NCBI RefSeq assembly: GCF_050947875.1
Contig: NC_134568.1
Coordinates: 209,715,845 to 209,779,844 of the forward strand
Direction: 5' to 3'
DNA from: Dermacentor variabilis
Lineage: Eukaryota > Arthropoda > Arachnida > Ixodida > Ixodidae
Length of the DNA stretch: 64,000 bases
Shown here: in pieces, positions 31,960 to 42,319 of the stretch
How the letters are laid out: every line of letters starts with the position of its first letter
Numbering within the stretch: the stretch's first letter is position 1
Translations under genes and position numbers: made by a program
Notes under the pieces: generated by a model
Databases searched by the model: none
What the model was told of the DNA's origin: nothing
What the model saw: only the letters and a program-made list of their open reading frames with translations

Positions 31960-34900
31960 TGGCGCAGCCGACAGGATCTGCAGACGCGTCTTTCCCGAAC
32001 GAAGAACGAGCGGCCACCACGGAGCCCAGCAGAACGCCATGGGTGAGCTCGGAGTCGACATTCATCTATTCACCGGTGAAATCAACTGTCCGCGAAGTTC
32101 TGAGCGCCCTGAAAAAGCAACAGCTGACTGACGAGCTGAGAATGCGTGGACTTCCGTGCAGCGGCCGCAAGGACGATCTCGTGACCCGTCTCCAAGACGA
32201 CAACACTCGCCTCCAGGCCTTGCTGGACACGTCCTCCGACTCAACGACCAGCCAGACCGAAGCTGATGGCGAAGACCACGAAAAGGCGGACTCAAAGGCG
32301 CCCGCTACGATCGAGAGTCTGCGTGCCGAGGTTGACCAACTGCGACGGCTTCTAACCCAGCAACGCGGGTCACACGCTACGAGTGACACAACGGGGGCAC
32401 CGAAGCCAACGCAGGCGCAAGCTGGGGACGAAACGGGCTCCCAACGTTTCGACGGAATCCACGCCCCCGCTACGGCAGTGAACCAACGGCCGGCAGAAGT
32501 CAACCGTGGCGCACCTCCACAGCCATCACCGGAGAGTACCACCGCCACAGCTACAGAAGATACGCCAAGCATGACTGAAATCGTGGCCATGTTCGCACGC
32601 GCGCAGCTGCAGATGACGGAAGCGTTGTCGAGAATGTCCGCGCCAGCTCCGCCCGTGCTGATTCAGTCTACGAACGATACCGCGTCCGCCATCCCCGAGT
32701 ACGACGGTGATGTACAACGAAATGTCCAAGCGTGGATTACCCAGGTGGAACGCATTGCTGCGCTGGCCCACTGGTCCCCATCACTGACGCTCGCAACGGC
32801 AGCAACCCGGCTGCAAGGTGCGGCGAGGGACTGGCACAGCTCTTACGGTATTGCTTGCGAAACGTGGGACCTTTGGAAGGAAGCACTTGCCTCTCGTTTC
32901 GACCGGAAGCTAACAATGCAGGAGTTCTTGGAGCTGCAGGCTTCACGAAAACTGCGCAATTCGGAGACCCTAGTGGAGTACATGTACTCTAAAAATGCTC
33001 TACTGGACAAGTCTCCGTACCCGCTCGCGAATGAAGAGAGAATTTCGCTGATACTTAGCGGGATCGAAGACGACACCTGGGCGATTCCTCTGGCTGCACA
33101 GCCTTGCAGCAGCGTCATTGATTTGATAGACCGCGCAGCGCTGCTCGACACCAGGCGGCGTAAAGCAATAACGACGCAAACAGCGCAGTTCCGACAATCT
33201 CAAGCTGGACAACAGAGCCAACGAAACCAAACGAGGAACAGCTACGAGAACAGAGCGGCAGCCGACGACGGACGCCCCGGGCCGAGCGCTCAGTCAATAC
33301 GGCGCGAACACCGAGAACCAGTTCGAGCTGCGCGAGCACGAGCCTGCTTTAACTGCGGCAATATGGGACATTTGTCGAGGGAGTGCACCAGACCCAAGAC
33401 GGAGGCCACAATCCACGCGGAACGACGCCGAGAAGCCAGATATGACGCAAGCAACGCCGGCACAACCTCCAGGCAAGCCAATTGCTTCCTGCAATCGACG
33501 GGCGGCACCCTACCCATCGTGAAGGGCTTCGTTGAGAGCCGACCGGTCAGAGTATGCATAGACAGCGGCTCCAACGTCTCCGTCCTCGGCGAGAGCTCCG
33601 TGGGCCCTGAGGTTCATCCCCGACCCTGGACGTCTCACGAAACGATAGAAGTGCTCAACCGGTGCATCAGACCGGCGAGAGTGGCGACTCTAAACGTGAC
33701 CATCGGAACATCGACCGTGCGACTCGAGGAGGTAGTGATCGCGCCCTTGCCAGGTGCCATGGACCTGATTCTTGGTTCGGACTGGCGCCGCGCTGCGAAT
33801 GTTGACGTCACGTTCCACCCCACTAACGACGTCACCCTCGTCCCCGTTCAGCCATCGGTGAGTGAGCCGTCGGGTCACGCACCAAGCGCACACAGTGCGC
33901 ATCGCGTCGGAGAGACCCTAATAACAGCCTTTAGCAATCGCAGGGTCCTAGACGAACTACCGGCGAGCGATATCGGCTTCGTACAGCTAAAGACGAAGGA
34001 CCCCGGTCCTGACGCGAGTGATATCGGCTTCATACAGCTAAAGACGAAGGACCCCGGTCCTGACGAAGATTACACCAATCAGATCGAAGAGGCAGTATCC
34101 AAAATGTCCCGCGACGCAAACGCCGACGAACGAGATAAGCTGCGCTCAATTCTTCATCGTCACCATAAAGCGTTCACCACGAGGAAAGACGCGCCGGGGC
34201 TATGCGCTCACGCTGAGCACAGCATCGATCTCAGGGACGATATTCCCGTCGCGTCAAGGCCGTACAGATCCTGCCCCGCGGACCGCCAGTTTATGGGAGA
34301 ACAGGTCAATGACTACCTAGCTAAAGGGATCATCCGACCGAGCCAGAGCCAGTACAGCGCGCCTACCATTGTAGTGGATCAACCACATCACCCCATCACG
34401 CCCAGGCGAATGGTCCACGACTACAGAAAATTGAACGAGAAAACCATCAATTCGCCCTACCCGATGCCAATCATGGAAGATGTAATTGACGACATCATGA
34501 GGGACGGTTCGAAGTGCTTCACTGTCTTGGATGTGAAGTCGGCCTTTCTCACAGTACGAGTGAAACCTGACGACATTCACAAGACCGCGTTCGTAACGCC
34601 AGACGGAAAATACGAGTACCTACGAATGGCCTTTGGATTTTGCAAAGCTCCGCAGACCATGCTGCAAATAATGCGCAACACGTTTGATGGCTTGAAGGGA
34701 ACATCCACTTACATGGACGACGTCGGACAGGGAGCAGCTTCGGTCTCTGAAGCGCTGTCATTGCTCGACGAGGCGCTAAGTAGGGTCGTCATCAACGGTT
34801 TCAAGACGGACATCAGGAAATGTCAGCTTGTCCGAGACCGAGTCTCATTTCTGGGCTACGTTATCTCCGCAGACGGTCGAACCCTAAACGAGGCGAGAGT

Positions 34901-35657
34901 CGCAGCCGTGGACAAGTTTGAGCCTGAGAGAAGCGCCAAGAAGTTGTATTCGTTTCTGCAATTTGCTAACCATTACCGCAAGTTCATACCAGAGTTTTCG
35001 AAACTCACACACCCACTGCGTCAACTGGTCCTGAAGGATGTGCCATTCATCTGGACGGGAGCACACCAGGAAATCGTGAACGAAATCAAGAGAGCGCTTA
35101 AGAATCGTCCGCTACTGGCAAACTTCCGTTCAGACTGCCCAACGCAAGTACACGTCGACGCATCACAAACCGGACTCGGAGCGATACTGACCCAAACGCA
35201 AGAAGGAAGAGAACGGGTCATCGAATACGCAAGTCGATCTCTGAACAGGCATGACAGAGGGGTACCGGGAGAACTAAACATTGGAACAATCGGAGAAGAA
35301 ATGGAAGCCGCACAAAGGCTCCATGAAATGGCCAAGGGGCGCCAGGACATGATAAGCTGTCTTAAGAAAAGCCAAGAGGAAACGACCAGCCGGTACAACG
35401 AGAAACGCCGGACACCGCATTTTCAGTGTGGTGATCTCGTTCTTCTGGAGCTGGGCGCAAGGTCTCCATTAGATGCCAGATACGAAGCGCCGTTCGAAAT
35501 AACGGCACTGACAGGTCCCAACATGGCTGTTATAAGCAGGACTACCCCTATCCCCGTAAGGTCAAACGAAAAAACTGTAAACGTCGAACAGCTGAGGAAG
35601 TACAAAGAACGCGCCTTGGACACCGAGGAATTGACATCGACGGACACGTGCGCCTGA
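31959..35657 (+). CDS. Gag-Pol polyprotein of the LTR element, single frame, integrase core deleted
   Basis: 1232 codons. The ATG uses the last base of the LTR plus the first bases of the primer-binding site. The order is as follows. A SAP-like helix-extended-helix segment (about residues 46-82; LTDELRMRGLPCSGRKDDLV) and a coiled, acidic stretch come first. A gag capsid-like region follows (~240-420), then a CCHC knuckle CFNCGNMGHLSREC (463-476), then an aspartic protease (DSG at 535-537, later LILGSDW). Reverse transcriptase has LDVKSAFLTV and YMDD at 918-921, where YLDD is usual. RNase H has its start HVDASQTGLG (~1067). After residue ~1095 the protein jumps to a C-terminal integrase region (RYNEKRRTPHFQCGDLVLLE and GPY-like tail). 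The zinc-binding and DDE parts of integrase are absent, yet the frame stays open. Confidence 0.9.
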   Translation: MAQPTGSADASFPNEERAATTEPSRTPWVSSESTFIYSPVKSTVREVLSALKKQQLTDELRMRGLPCSGRKDDLVTRLQDDNTRLQALLDTSSDSTTSQTEADGEDHEKADSKAPATIESLRAEVDQLRRLLTQQRGSHATSDTTGAPKPTQAQAGDETGSQRFDGIHAPATAVNQRPAEVNRGAPPQPSPESTTATATEDTPSMTEIVAMFARAQLQMTEALSRMSAPAPPVLIQSTNDTASAIPEYDGDVQRNVQAWITQVERIAALAHWSPSLTLATAATRLQGAARDWHSSYGIACETWDLWKEALASRFDRKLTMQEFLELQASRKLRNSETLVEYMYSKNALLDKSPYPLANEERISLILSGIEDDTWAIPLAAQPCSSVIDLIDRAALLDTRRRKAITTQTAQFRQSQAGQQSQRNQTRNSYENRAAADDGRPGPSAQSIRREHREPVRAARARACFNCGNMGHLSRECTRPKTEATIHAERRREARYDASNAGTTSRQANCFLQSTGGTLPIVKGFVESRPVRVCIDSGSNVSVLGESSVGPEVHPRPWTSHETIEVLNRCIRPARVATLNVTIGTSTVRLEEVVIAPLPGAMDLILGSDWRRAANVDVTFHPTNDVTLVPVQPSVSEPSGHAPSAHSAHRVGETLITAFSNRRVLDELPASDIGFVQLKTKDPGPDASDIGFIQLKTKDPGPDEDYTNQIEEAVSKMSRDANADERDKLRSILHRHHKAFTTRKDAPGLCAHAEHSIDLRDDIPVASRPYRSCPADRQFMGEQVNDYLAKGIIRPSQSQYSAPTIVVDQPHHPITPRRMVHDYRKLNEKTINSPYPMPIMEDVIDDIMRDGSKCFTVLDVKSAFLTVRVKPDDIHKTAFVTPDGKYEYLRMAFGFCKAPQTMLQIMRNTFDGLKGTSTYMDDVGQGAASVSEALSLLDEALSRVVINGFKTDIRKCQLVRDRVSFLGYVISADGRTLNEARVAAVDKFEPERSAKKLYSFLQFANHYRKFIPEFSKLTHPLRQLVLKDVPFIWTGAHQEIVNEIKRALKNRPLLANFRSDCPTQVHVDASQTGLGAILTQTQEGRERVIEYASRSLNRHDRGVPGELNIGTIGEEMEAAQRLHEMAKGRQDMISCLKKSQEETTSRYNEKRRTPHFQCGDLVLLELGARSPLDARYEAPFEITALTGPNMAVISRTTPIPVRSNEKTVNVEQLRKYKERALDTEELTSTDTCA
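31960..31978 (+). promoter_or_regulatory. Primer-binding site (tRNA-Ser-like)
   Basis: TGGCGCAGCCGACAGGATC directly follows the LTR with no spacer. TGGCGCAGTCGGCAGGAT would match many metazoan serine tRNAs, so there are about two differences. Confidence 0.75.
33963..34064 (+). repeat. 51-bp tandem duplication inside Gag-Pol
   Basis: Two units (33963-34013, 34014-34064) encode ASDIGF(V/I)QLKTKDPGPD twice, in frame. They differ at few bases. They lie between protease and reverse transcriptase. Confidence 0.95.
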
Positions 35658-35684
35658 GGACAGTCGCAAATTTTGGGTGGGCCG

Positions 35685-36078
35685 TGTGAGCGGCGCGCAC
35701 TCTCATAACTTAGCCGTCACGCATTTTACGCCGACCTGTCAGGCAGCGTGCTCCACCACCGCAATCCCGTAGATCACGAGACGCCCCGCATGGTACTTTG
35801 CTCCCCGCAAGAGACCCTTGAGTAAACACGAGGAAAGACTCATCGCACCGATGCCCTGCTATAGTTCCTGGGACTGTAAGAAGAGACCCACGAGTAGACA
35901 CGGGGGTTCGAGCGAGGCGAGAGAGAGGAGCCGGAGGTCAGCCGAGCCGGAGAGACGGCACGGGGAGACGCACGAGAGACGCGGCCGAGGAAGGCAGCAA
36001 CACGCTTCACGCCGACGCTCTGCAGATAATAAACAGTTTTCATTTGAGAAAGAATCCAGCCTTTTTCATTTGCTGACA
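35685..36078 (+). repeat. 3' LTR
   Basis: Offset from the 5' LTR by exactly 4119 bases and apparently identical to it, with AATAAA at 36028-36033. The target duplication CCAC follows. Confidence 0.93.
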
Positions 36079-36082
36079 CCAC

Positions 36083-36760
36083 TGAGCGATATTACCACAA
36101 GGTAGGTTTAAAAAGTGTGTCGAAACGGGCGAGCTTGTTTATCAACATTAATATGTTTCTTTTTTCGGATGCGGAGGAAAAACCCTACAGCAGCAGTCAG
36201 GATTTTCACTGGAGCTAAGTGGGGCGCTCTGCCATTCGAAAGTTTTATCGTTTCGCTGTTCTTGAAGAACTTCTCTATAAATATGAAGAGCCAAACTCGC
36301 TGCAGCGCCTCAGACGGGCAGCACGCACGCATTATACAGGAACGTATTCGCCCGCAAATCAGATCGAGTGTATACCCTGGCCGGCTCGTTTCACCCAACA
36401 CTTTTGACAATTCTCGAGGAAGCTGTACAGAGCGAGCGCCGGCGGTTTCGGCTGTGATCTGGCAAACCTCATGCGCCCCAACGGGAAACAAGTGGCTGGC
36501 GCACCTGCCGCTTTGCTTCTGATCCGGCCGGCACGTGTGCGTGCTCGTCGAACCCGCGCAACGCGTCGCAGGCGCCTTCGTGACGTGCGCGCTCGAGCAG
36601 CGTGGGCCACGCATCCGCGGCTGAACATCCAGCACGCGTGCCACGTCGAGCGTGCGAGTCGGGTGGACTTTTCCCGCCGCAAAACCGATGGCCGAATGCT
36701 TTCCCTCATTCCACATATGAGCGGTCCAGTGTGTATCGGTCGGTGTGGCGGTATAGTGTG
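36083..36760. other. Unassigned DNA, GC-rich at 36460-36660
   Basis: An Arg-rich frame (36471-36700) arises from CpG-rich sequence. No domain is visible. Confidence 0.35.
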
Positions 36761-36764
36761 TGCG

Positions 36765-36767
<3 letters not shown>

Positions 36768-36833
<66 letters not shown>
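36768..36833. repeat. (AT)n microsatellite
   Basis: 33 units immediately before a SINE head. May mark its insertion in an AT-rich target. Confidence 0.95.
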
Positions 36834-36834
<1 letters not shown>

Positions 36835-37015
36835 CTCAATTGGTGAGAGCATCACACGCATAATGCGGAGACGTGCACGTATCCCGCCTGCGGCCACTTG
36901 TTTTTTCATCTACATTCATTTACATTGATTTATAATTTGTTTAATTAAATTATTAAGTACAATTTATCTTATGTTGTCCTTGGTGTCTTTGTTTGTTGCC
37001 TTCTTATGATATGGT
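36834..37015 (+). mobile_element. tRNA-derived SINE (Ruka-like), plus strand
   Basis: A tRNA-like head ACTCAATTGGTGAGAGCATC...GCATAATGCGGAGACG...CCCGCCTGCGG is followed by a tail CATCTACATTCATTTACATT and TATGTTGTCCTTGGTGTC, then TTTGTTTGTTGCCTTCTTATGATATG. The same head and tail occur at 60186-60310 (minus), and tails alone at 60557-60823. I associate this layout with tick tRNA-derived SINEs such as Ruka. The exact family is unverified. Confidence 0.7.
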
Positions 37016-37060
37016 TAATAAAAATCGGGCCTCTCGGTTAACCCCCTTTCTTCTCGTTCA

Positions 37061-37082
37061 TATATATATATATATATATATA
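37061..37082. repeat. (TA)n microsatellite
   Basis: 11 TA units adjacent to the GAGT array. Confidence 0.95.
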
Positions 37083-37094
37083 GGGTGTGGACAG

Positions 37095-37179
37095 AGTGAG
37101 TGAGTGAGTGAGTGAGTGAGTGAGTGAGTGAGTGAGTGAGTGAGTGAGTGAGTGAGTGAGTGAGTGAGTGAGTGAGTGA
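37095..37179. repeat. (GAGT)n microsatellite
   Basis: About 21 units. Minus-strand reading gives a false SLTHSLTH repeat protein. Confidence 0.97.
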
Positions 37180-37659
37180 AGAAACATTATTGCAGGTCCG
37201 GCGAGGACAGAGCCAACGTAATGTCGTTTGCCGTCGCTTGGAGATACTCAGATTATTTATTCCATTCCACATAATTGCATAATTAATCTTAATGCATTAA
37301 TCAACTTATCAAGTATGATAATTAAGTGAAAAAGTGTCAATGAGGAAATTGTACAGCAGCATGAAAAAACTCCCGATGCATCTTTATGTTGCCTAATACG
37401 TGCTGGATAAAAGTGCTTTTTCCAAGCGTGAAAGAAGCCCGCGAATACACGCAAAGTACCTCGAACGGATACCAACACCACGAACACGTACAAATTATGG
37501 AAGGGCTGTCCTCGCCTATCAAATACCAGCGCTAATAAAGAGTGTGACTTCACAAATAAACTTCTAGATTCCGCTTTATAAGTTCAAGTCGCAAATAATA
37601 TTTATTTAATTAGTGACGGAACCCTTATTACACAAGTGCATTCTTATTTTTGACGTTGC

Positions 37660-37920
37660 TATGTTTTGAATGTGCATGAAAAGATGTTCGTAGTTGCCAT
37701 AACGGTATTTGCTCTTATCTTGCATTGTATAATACTTTCATTATTTCAAAACATCCAGCAATGTAAAGTCTTTGTAATTTTTGTTTCGTGAAAGTATCAC
37801 TTTGCCTGCTGTCTGTATGGTCCCCAGGTCCCCTCAAGTTGTCTATGACAATTTTTTGCCCGGAGGACCCCCGACTTTGTATTGAATATACAGTGACTTG
37901 ATTTGATTTTGATTTAACAG
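37660..37920 (+). mobile_element. LINE 3' tail (CR1-like), low-complexity end
   Basis: Contains CCCCAGGTCCCCTCAAGTTG, TCTATGACAATTTTTTGCCC and GGAGGACCCCCGACTTTGTA, then a TTGATTTGATTTTGATTT end, a pattern I recall from tick CR1 LINE 3' UTRs. No coding part is left. Confidence 0.5.
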
Positions 37921-37924
37921 TTTG

Positions 37925-39415
37925 CTAAATTCACCGATGTGACATAAAGCATAGGATACATTTCACAGGAATTCCGTCAACGGCAGGGCTTTCTGCCGTT
38001 TAGGCTCCAGTATCGGATTCTCTCGTATTTTTGAAAAGGAAATCCAACCTTGACCTTCGCTGTTCCAACTTCGCCAGAGCCATCATGGCAATTTGCATTT
38101 CACGCCCTTAGTTTAAATGAAAACTGTTCTGCATACTCTTGCCCGTCGTGAGCTACCTGCATGCTTCCATTCTCAGAGAAGCCGGTGACTGGCGCAACCA
38201 ATTCAAATAGATTCTGGATCAATGAGCAAAGTAGCGTCCCGCAGTGGTCGGTCTCCTTGTCTTTATAGTACAGCAGATGTTGGCCACACGGTGTCTTGAG
38301 AAGCCAGTCGATGAGCAGACTTCATTGAGGTAAAGCATAAGCCCTACCGTTTGAATCGACAAAAAAGAAGGAAAAGGTACATTTCTGTGCCCCTTACGCC
38401 CCACGGCTCCCAGTCCTGCATCAGAAAGAAAGCTCACCGAACAGTGCCCCCCACACACGCCGAACGTGTAGCCGGGCCGTATACAGGCGCTTCACGAGAT
38501 TTGTGATCCCGATACAAGATTTTAGAAAAGATAGCAGCCAACGATGAAGATTACGAATGTAAACAGCGCAAGTGGGTGCGCGCTCTAGATGGCAGCTCGA
38601 GGGCACGTACGCAAGCGAGGTGCGCTTGCGAAAAGGAAAACAAATTCTCCCGATTTACATCGTCCCAAGAAAAGCAGTCAGCTCACACGAACGGCTGGAG
38701 AGGATTACACCGGGTGCCTATCTCGAGGTATAAGTTGGCCAAGCCGATCGATCTTTCTTTATTTTTTTTGCGAGGATGGTTGAACAAAAGCTGTCGCACT
38801 TCGCGACACGTAGAAAGGCTCATTTCCCCCCCAGACGCGATCGGAGCCCCGTTTCTGGTGCACGCGCTACTGAACGTGTACGAGCATCACGCGAGCGCCC
38901 GCGCGTCGCCCGCGCGTCGCCCCCGCGGCGTGCCCCCGTGCGCGTTGAGTAATCATTCGCTCCGGTTTTGGCTTACATTTTTACGTGGCTTAACTAACGT
39001 ATGCAAGACGCTTGGACAAATAGCCTCTAGGTTACATATTTATCGCCACAATTTGAGAGTTGAGCAGAGCATTGCATAACAGGCCTGACAGTCGTCGCCT
39101 TTACCACCGTTTTATTCGTCGTCGTCGTCGTCGTCGTTGTTGTTCTTGTTTCTCAAACATGCCACGTACCTACTTCGAGGATTGCAATAATGAAAAGCAA
39201 GGTTAGAAACTGAATACTAAATAACAAATATCAGCGCGTAACTGAGTAATGTCAGACCAGACGAATGCTCAATTAAAACAAGCTGTAGCAGTTCATGAGG
39301 AGAGGTGCTTGCCAATGGTGATAGACGATATATCCTACAGAGAAGGTCATTGGAGAAGGCGTCCGACCAGTCACAAAGGAATCTTACGAACGTGAATATT
39401 TCACAACTCGACTCC
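37925..39415. other. Unassigned DNA
   Basis: No supported gene. A (GTC)n run occupies 39117-39136 and a GC-rich patch with CGCGCGTCGCC repeats lies at 38895-38945. Confidence 0.35.
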
Positions 39416-39418
39416 TGG

Positions 39419-39850
39419 GCCCGTATTCATAAAGCCTTTTGTCCGTAAGAACTGTTTGTCATGGCATGAACACCTTCGCTAACGTTATGTCCAGCATCAG
39501 GGTTGGTGAGAAGTTCCTCCTGTGAACGATACTAGCGTAAGAGGTCTTTGTGAATACAGACCGTGGAGTCTACATTACAAAGACATTTGTTCGTAAGGCC
39601 TGCTTTTCATTGGCCGGCCCCCTTCGATTAATTATAACGATTGGCCAGCGCCTGTTCTCAAAAGCATCTATAGCGTACAAGCTCCTTTTTGAATGCGGAT
39701 CCGTATTCACAAGAAGGTTCATACGCCAGAGCGGTTCGTGAGAACAAATACAGTCCACTAGTGATAGCGAACATAACATTAGTGAAGGCAGCCGGCCAAT
39801 GATAACACTCCCTACGAGCAAAAGGCTTCGTGAATTGTTCCCTGAGCTGT
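39419..39850. mobile_element. Three head-to-tail short TIR elements
   Basis: Copies span about 39419-39565, 39566-39705 and 39706-39850. Each begins with a TTCACAAAG/TTCATAAAG-like end and finishes with its inverted form (for example CTTTGTGAATACAGACC at about 39545-39565, AGCTCCTTTTTGAATGCGG at 39679-39697, GCTTCGTGAATTGTTCCC at 39826-39842). CATTGGCCGGC and CATTAGTGAAGGCAGCCGGCC words recur. The termini abut, so successive copies inserted into or beside one another. Confidence 0.65.
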
Positions 39851-40006
39851 TATTTCTTGATGACAAAAGAATTGGTTTGTATTTTGAAAACATGCATCAG
39901 CTCAAGTATTCGCGCTCAATTTGTTCAGTTTCTTGGATCTACCCTTGCGCTGATAATTGCTCCGTTGACACGCATCACAGATCACGCACTGGTCCTACCG
40001 TTGAGA

Positions 40007-42103
40007 CAGGCACGTACTCAAGAGGGGGCCCGGGGGGAGGGGCGCCCCCCCCCCGATATTAAGCGGCATACCCCCCCCCCCTCCCCTTCCACCCACGCCA
40101 CCACTCCTCACGCACATTCCTAAAGCGCCGACCAATCAATCTACTTGGCGGTCAACATTTTGCTGCCTTTTACAGCGAAAGCAGTGTATGATCGACTAAC
40201 TTTTGTAGTTTTTTTCGGCTTCCGTTAACAGAACAAATCATCATGTGGGCCGGTCCTGATGATAGTGAAAAAAGGGTCCAAGATCAATGGCACATACCCC
40301 TATGGACTCGGGAACCTACAACGCGCCCTTCAGAGTCTTCGGCATGGGCCCACGTATGGGGAGTGCTTAAGGCCTGCTTCACCTTCACCGTGGGTCGGTC
40401 CGGCATTGCACTACCTTCGGGATGACTTACATTCGGGATGGACCCACGTATGGGAAGCACTTAACGCCTGCTTCACCTCCACCGAGGGTGAAGCACTGCA
40501 CTGCCTTCATTGCATTGCACTACCTTCGGGATCGACCCACGTATGGCGAGCGCTTAACGCCTGCTTTGCCTTTGCCGCGGGTTGGCCCGGCGTTGCACTA
40601 ACTTCGGGCCGACCCGCAGCGGAGGTGAAACACTTTGTTTTTCGTTTGAAAGCTTTGACTGTCGTCAGCTTTCGCTGTCATTCCATCTTCACAGAGTGGA
40701 ATGGTTGTCAATTTTTTCACTCCTTTTGGATGGCGGTAGTTATCGGCATCTCCTGGGGTGTCGAGGTCTGTTTTCTCATCCATTCGGTGCCCGCGTGATT
40801 AACTCAAAATGAATTCAGTTGTCACCATATGTTGCAGCAGGCACAGTGTAGTTTATTGTTTTAATTATAATATTTTATTTTATTTATAATGCCCAACACA
40901 GTTTTTATCTGACCATCTATTCAACGATCAGGCGCATCTCTGTTGCTTCGTTAGTTCAACCTTCCTTATTTAGACTGATCCAGGGACCAGGAAAGGGATT
41001 CGCTTCATAGTCAGCTGGTCTGTATGCTCGTGGAACGAGTGGCGGCCGGAGAAACCGTCAGTTGCGTTTAACTTTTCCTTTTGTTTCATTATTTCCTCAA
41101 GTGACGGCTCGCCGCGATGCTGGCAGATCCTCGGAGCCATATATCCGCGATATGGGTTAGATAAGGTGGAAAATAAAATATTTCGAAACAGCGTCCCTCA
41201 TCAGACCCTCCAATGCTCGTTAAACCCATAAGCAATATGACTGTCACCCGTTACCTCGTCTGGTTCTCCCTAATTGTACAGCACTTTTCGTGCAAAATTG
41301 CCAACTGGAAACGAGAGTCGTAAGGGGATGAGGAATTAAGGGAGCTACTAAGGGAGAAAGCCACGGCAACAGCCAAACAGGGAGGGAAAGCGAAAAGTGT
41401 TCGTGAAAATATTTGTGGATCAATATCTTTTTATTTAGAATGGAAGTAGAGAAAACGTCACCGGAAGTGGAGAATAATTCCGTGTGTTTTGAATGACGCT
41501 TCTACAGTTATCAATCGAGCCGCTTGACGTAGCCACTTCCCTGCTGTGCTAATGGGGGTATTTTTCTAACCTTCAGCGGTAGCCGCAGTACATCTAGAAC
41601 CACAGCGTCCTGCGCTCTACGCGGTTGTGCGGGACTGGGGACCACGCATCTTTACGCAACTTCCCAAATAACAACACATGTCGGTTTTGGCACTTGGAAG
41701 AGTAGTAAACGAGGTATCCAAAAGAACTGTGATTGTTCCGCAAATATACATTTCTCTACACGTCTTCCAGAGCTAATTCAAAAAACGCTACTACAAATCC
41801 TTATTTTGCGTTTTCGCTTGTTAACTTGTTCTTGGGATGGTTTTTCCTGCGCATCTTTCATGCGCGAGTCCATTTGATGTGGTTATTTGTTTGCCAAGTA
41901 AAGAAGAGGTGTATCTCAAAGGCGTACCTGTGAAATACACGTTATTTCAATTCTCTTTTGCAGGTTTTCGCGTCTTTATGGCGGATGGTGGGCATTATTC
42001 ACATTTGTACTAGTAAAAGTACCCTCCCCCTCATTTGCATAAAAATTTTACCTTGGTTTGCCCCCTCCCCCCCCCCGAAAAAAATATCCTGCGTACGTGC
42101 CTG
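40007..42103. mobile_element. hAT-like non-autonomous element, 2.1 kb
   Basis: Starts CAGGCACGTACTCAAGAGGG and ends ...CCTGCGTACGTGCCTG, so the first 11 bases are inverted repeats, followed on both sides by G/C homopolymer-rich stretches. The flanks CGTTGAGA (left) and CGTTTAGA (right) match at 7 of 8 bases, as expected for the 8 bp duplication of the hAT superfamily. An internal repeat of about 90-110 bp lies at 40340-40625. No transposase is recognisable, so the element is non-autonomous. Confidence 0.7.
40340..40625. repeat. Internal degenerate tandem repeat (about 90-100 bp units)
   Basis: The words CCCACGTATGGGGAGTGCTT, CCTGCTTCACCTTCACCG and GGCATTGCACTACCTTCGGG recur in three diverged units near 40350, 40441 and 40536. 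It lies in the hAT-like element. Confidence 0.7.
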
Positions 42104-42319
42104 CGTTTAGATATGCATAAAGGAAGATTGATTCCTGCTATTTGCGCTTTATCGCTTGCACTGCGTAACGAGTCATAAGACCCGACGGTCGCTGACACGG
42201 GAATCGGCAGGTACGTCCTCTGTCGGATGAGCTGTTACTCGTAATATTAATTCGTTCGTAAGTTGTAGTGTTCTTTCATTACAGGTCAAGTTTCTCGGCC
42301 CATGGAATATCATGCCAAA

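Larger units (their letters stand above)
31566..36078 (+). mobile_element. Ty3/Gypsy-type LTR retrotransposon, young, internally deleted
   Basis: 394 bp LTRs (31566-31959 and 35685-36078) start TGTGAGC and end TGACA, and appear identical by eye. A 4 bp target duplication CCAC flanks the element (31562-31565, 36079-36082). The primer-binding site TGGCGCAGCCGACAGG begins at 31960 and resembles the complement of a tRNA-Ser 3' end. A G-rich purine stretch (TTGGGTGGGCCG) precedes the 3' LTR. One open frame covers nearly the whole interior. The internal region is only 3.7 kb because most of RNase H and the integrase core are missing, so it would depend on a helper for integration. Confidence 0.93.

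Noticed and set aside
31699..32046. 115-codon frame starting in the LTR
   Set aside because: Overlaps the Gag start in another frame and is duplicated in the 3' LTR. No domain.
32066..32590. 174-codon minus frame
   Set aside because: Antisense shadow of Gag.
36108..36839. 243-codon minus frame
   Set aside because: Starts in an (AT)n array and continues through unassigned CpG-rich DNA. No domain or homology recognised.
37015..37272. SLTHSLTH repeat frame
   Set aside because: Translation of the (GAGT)n array.
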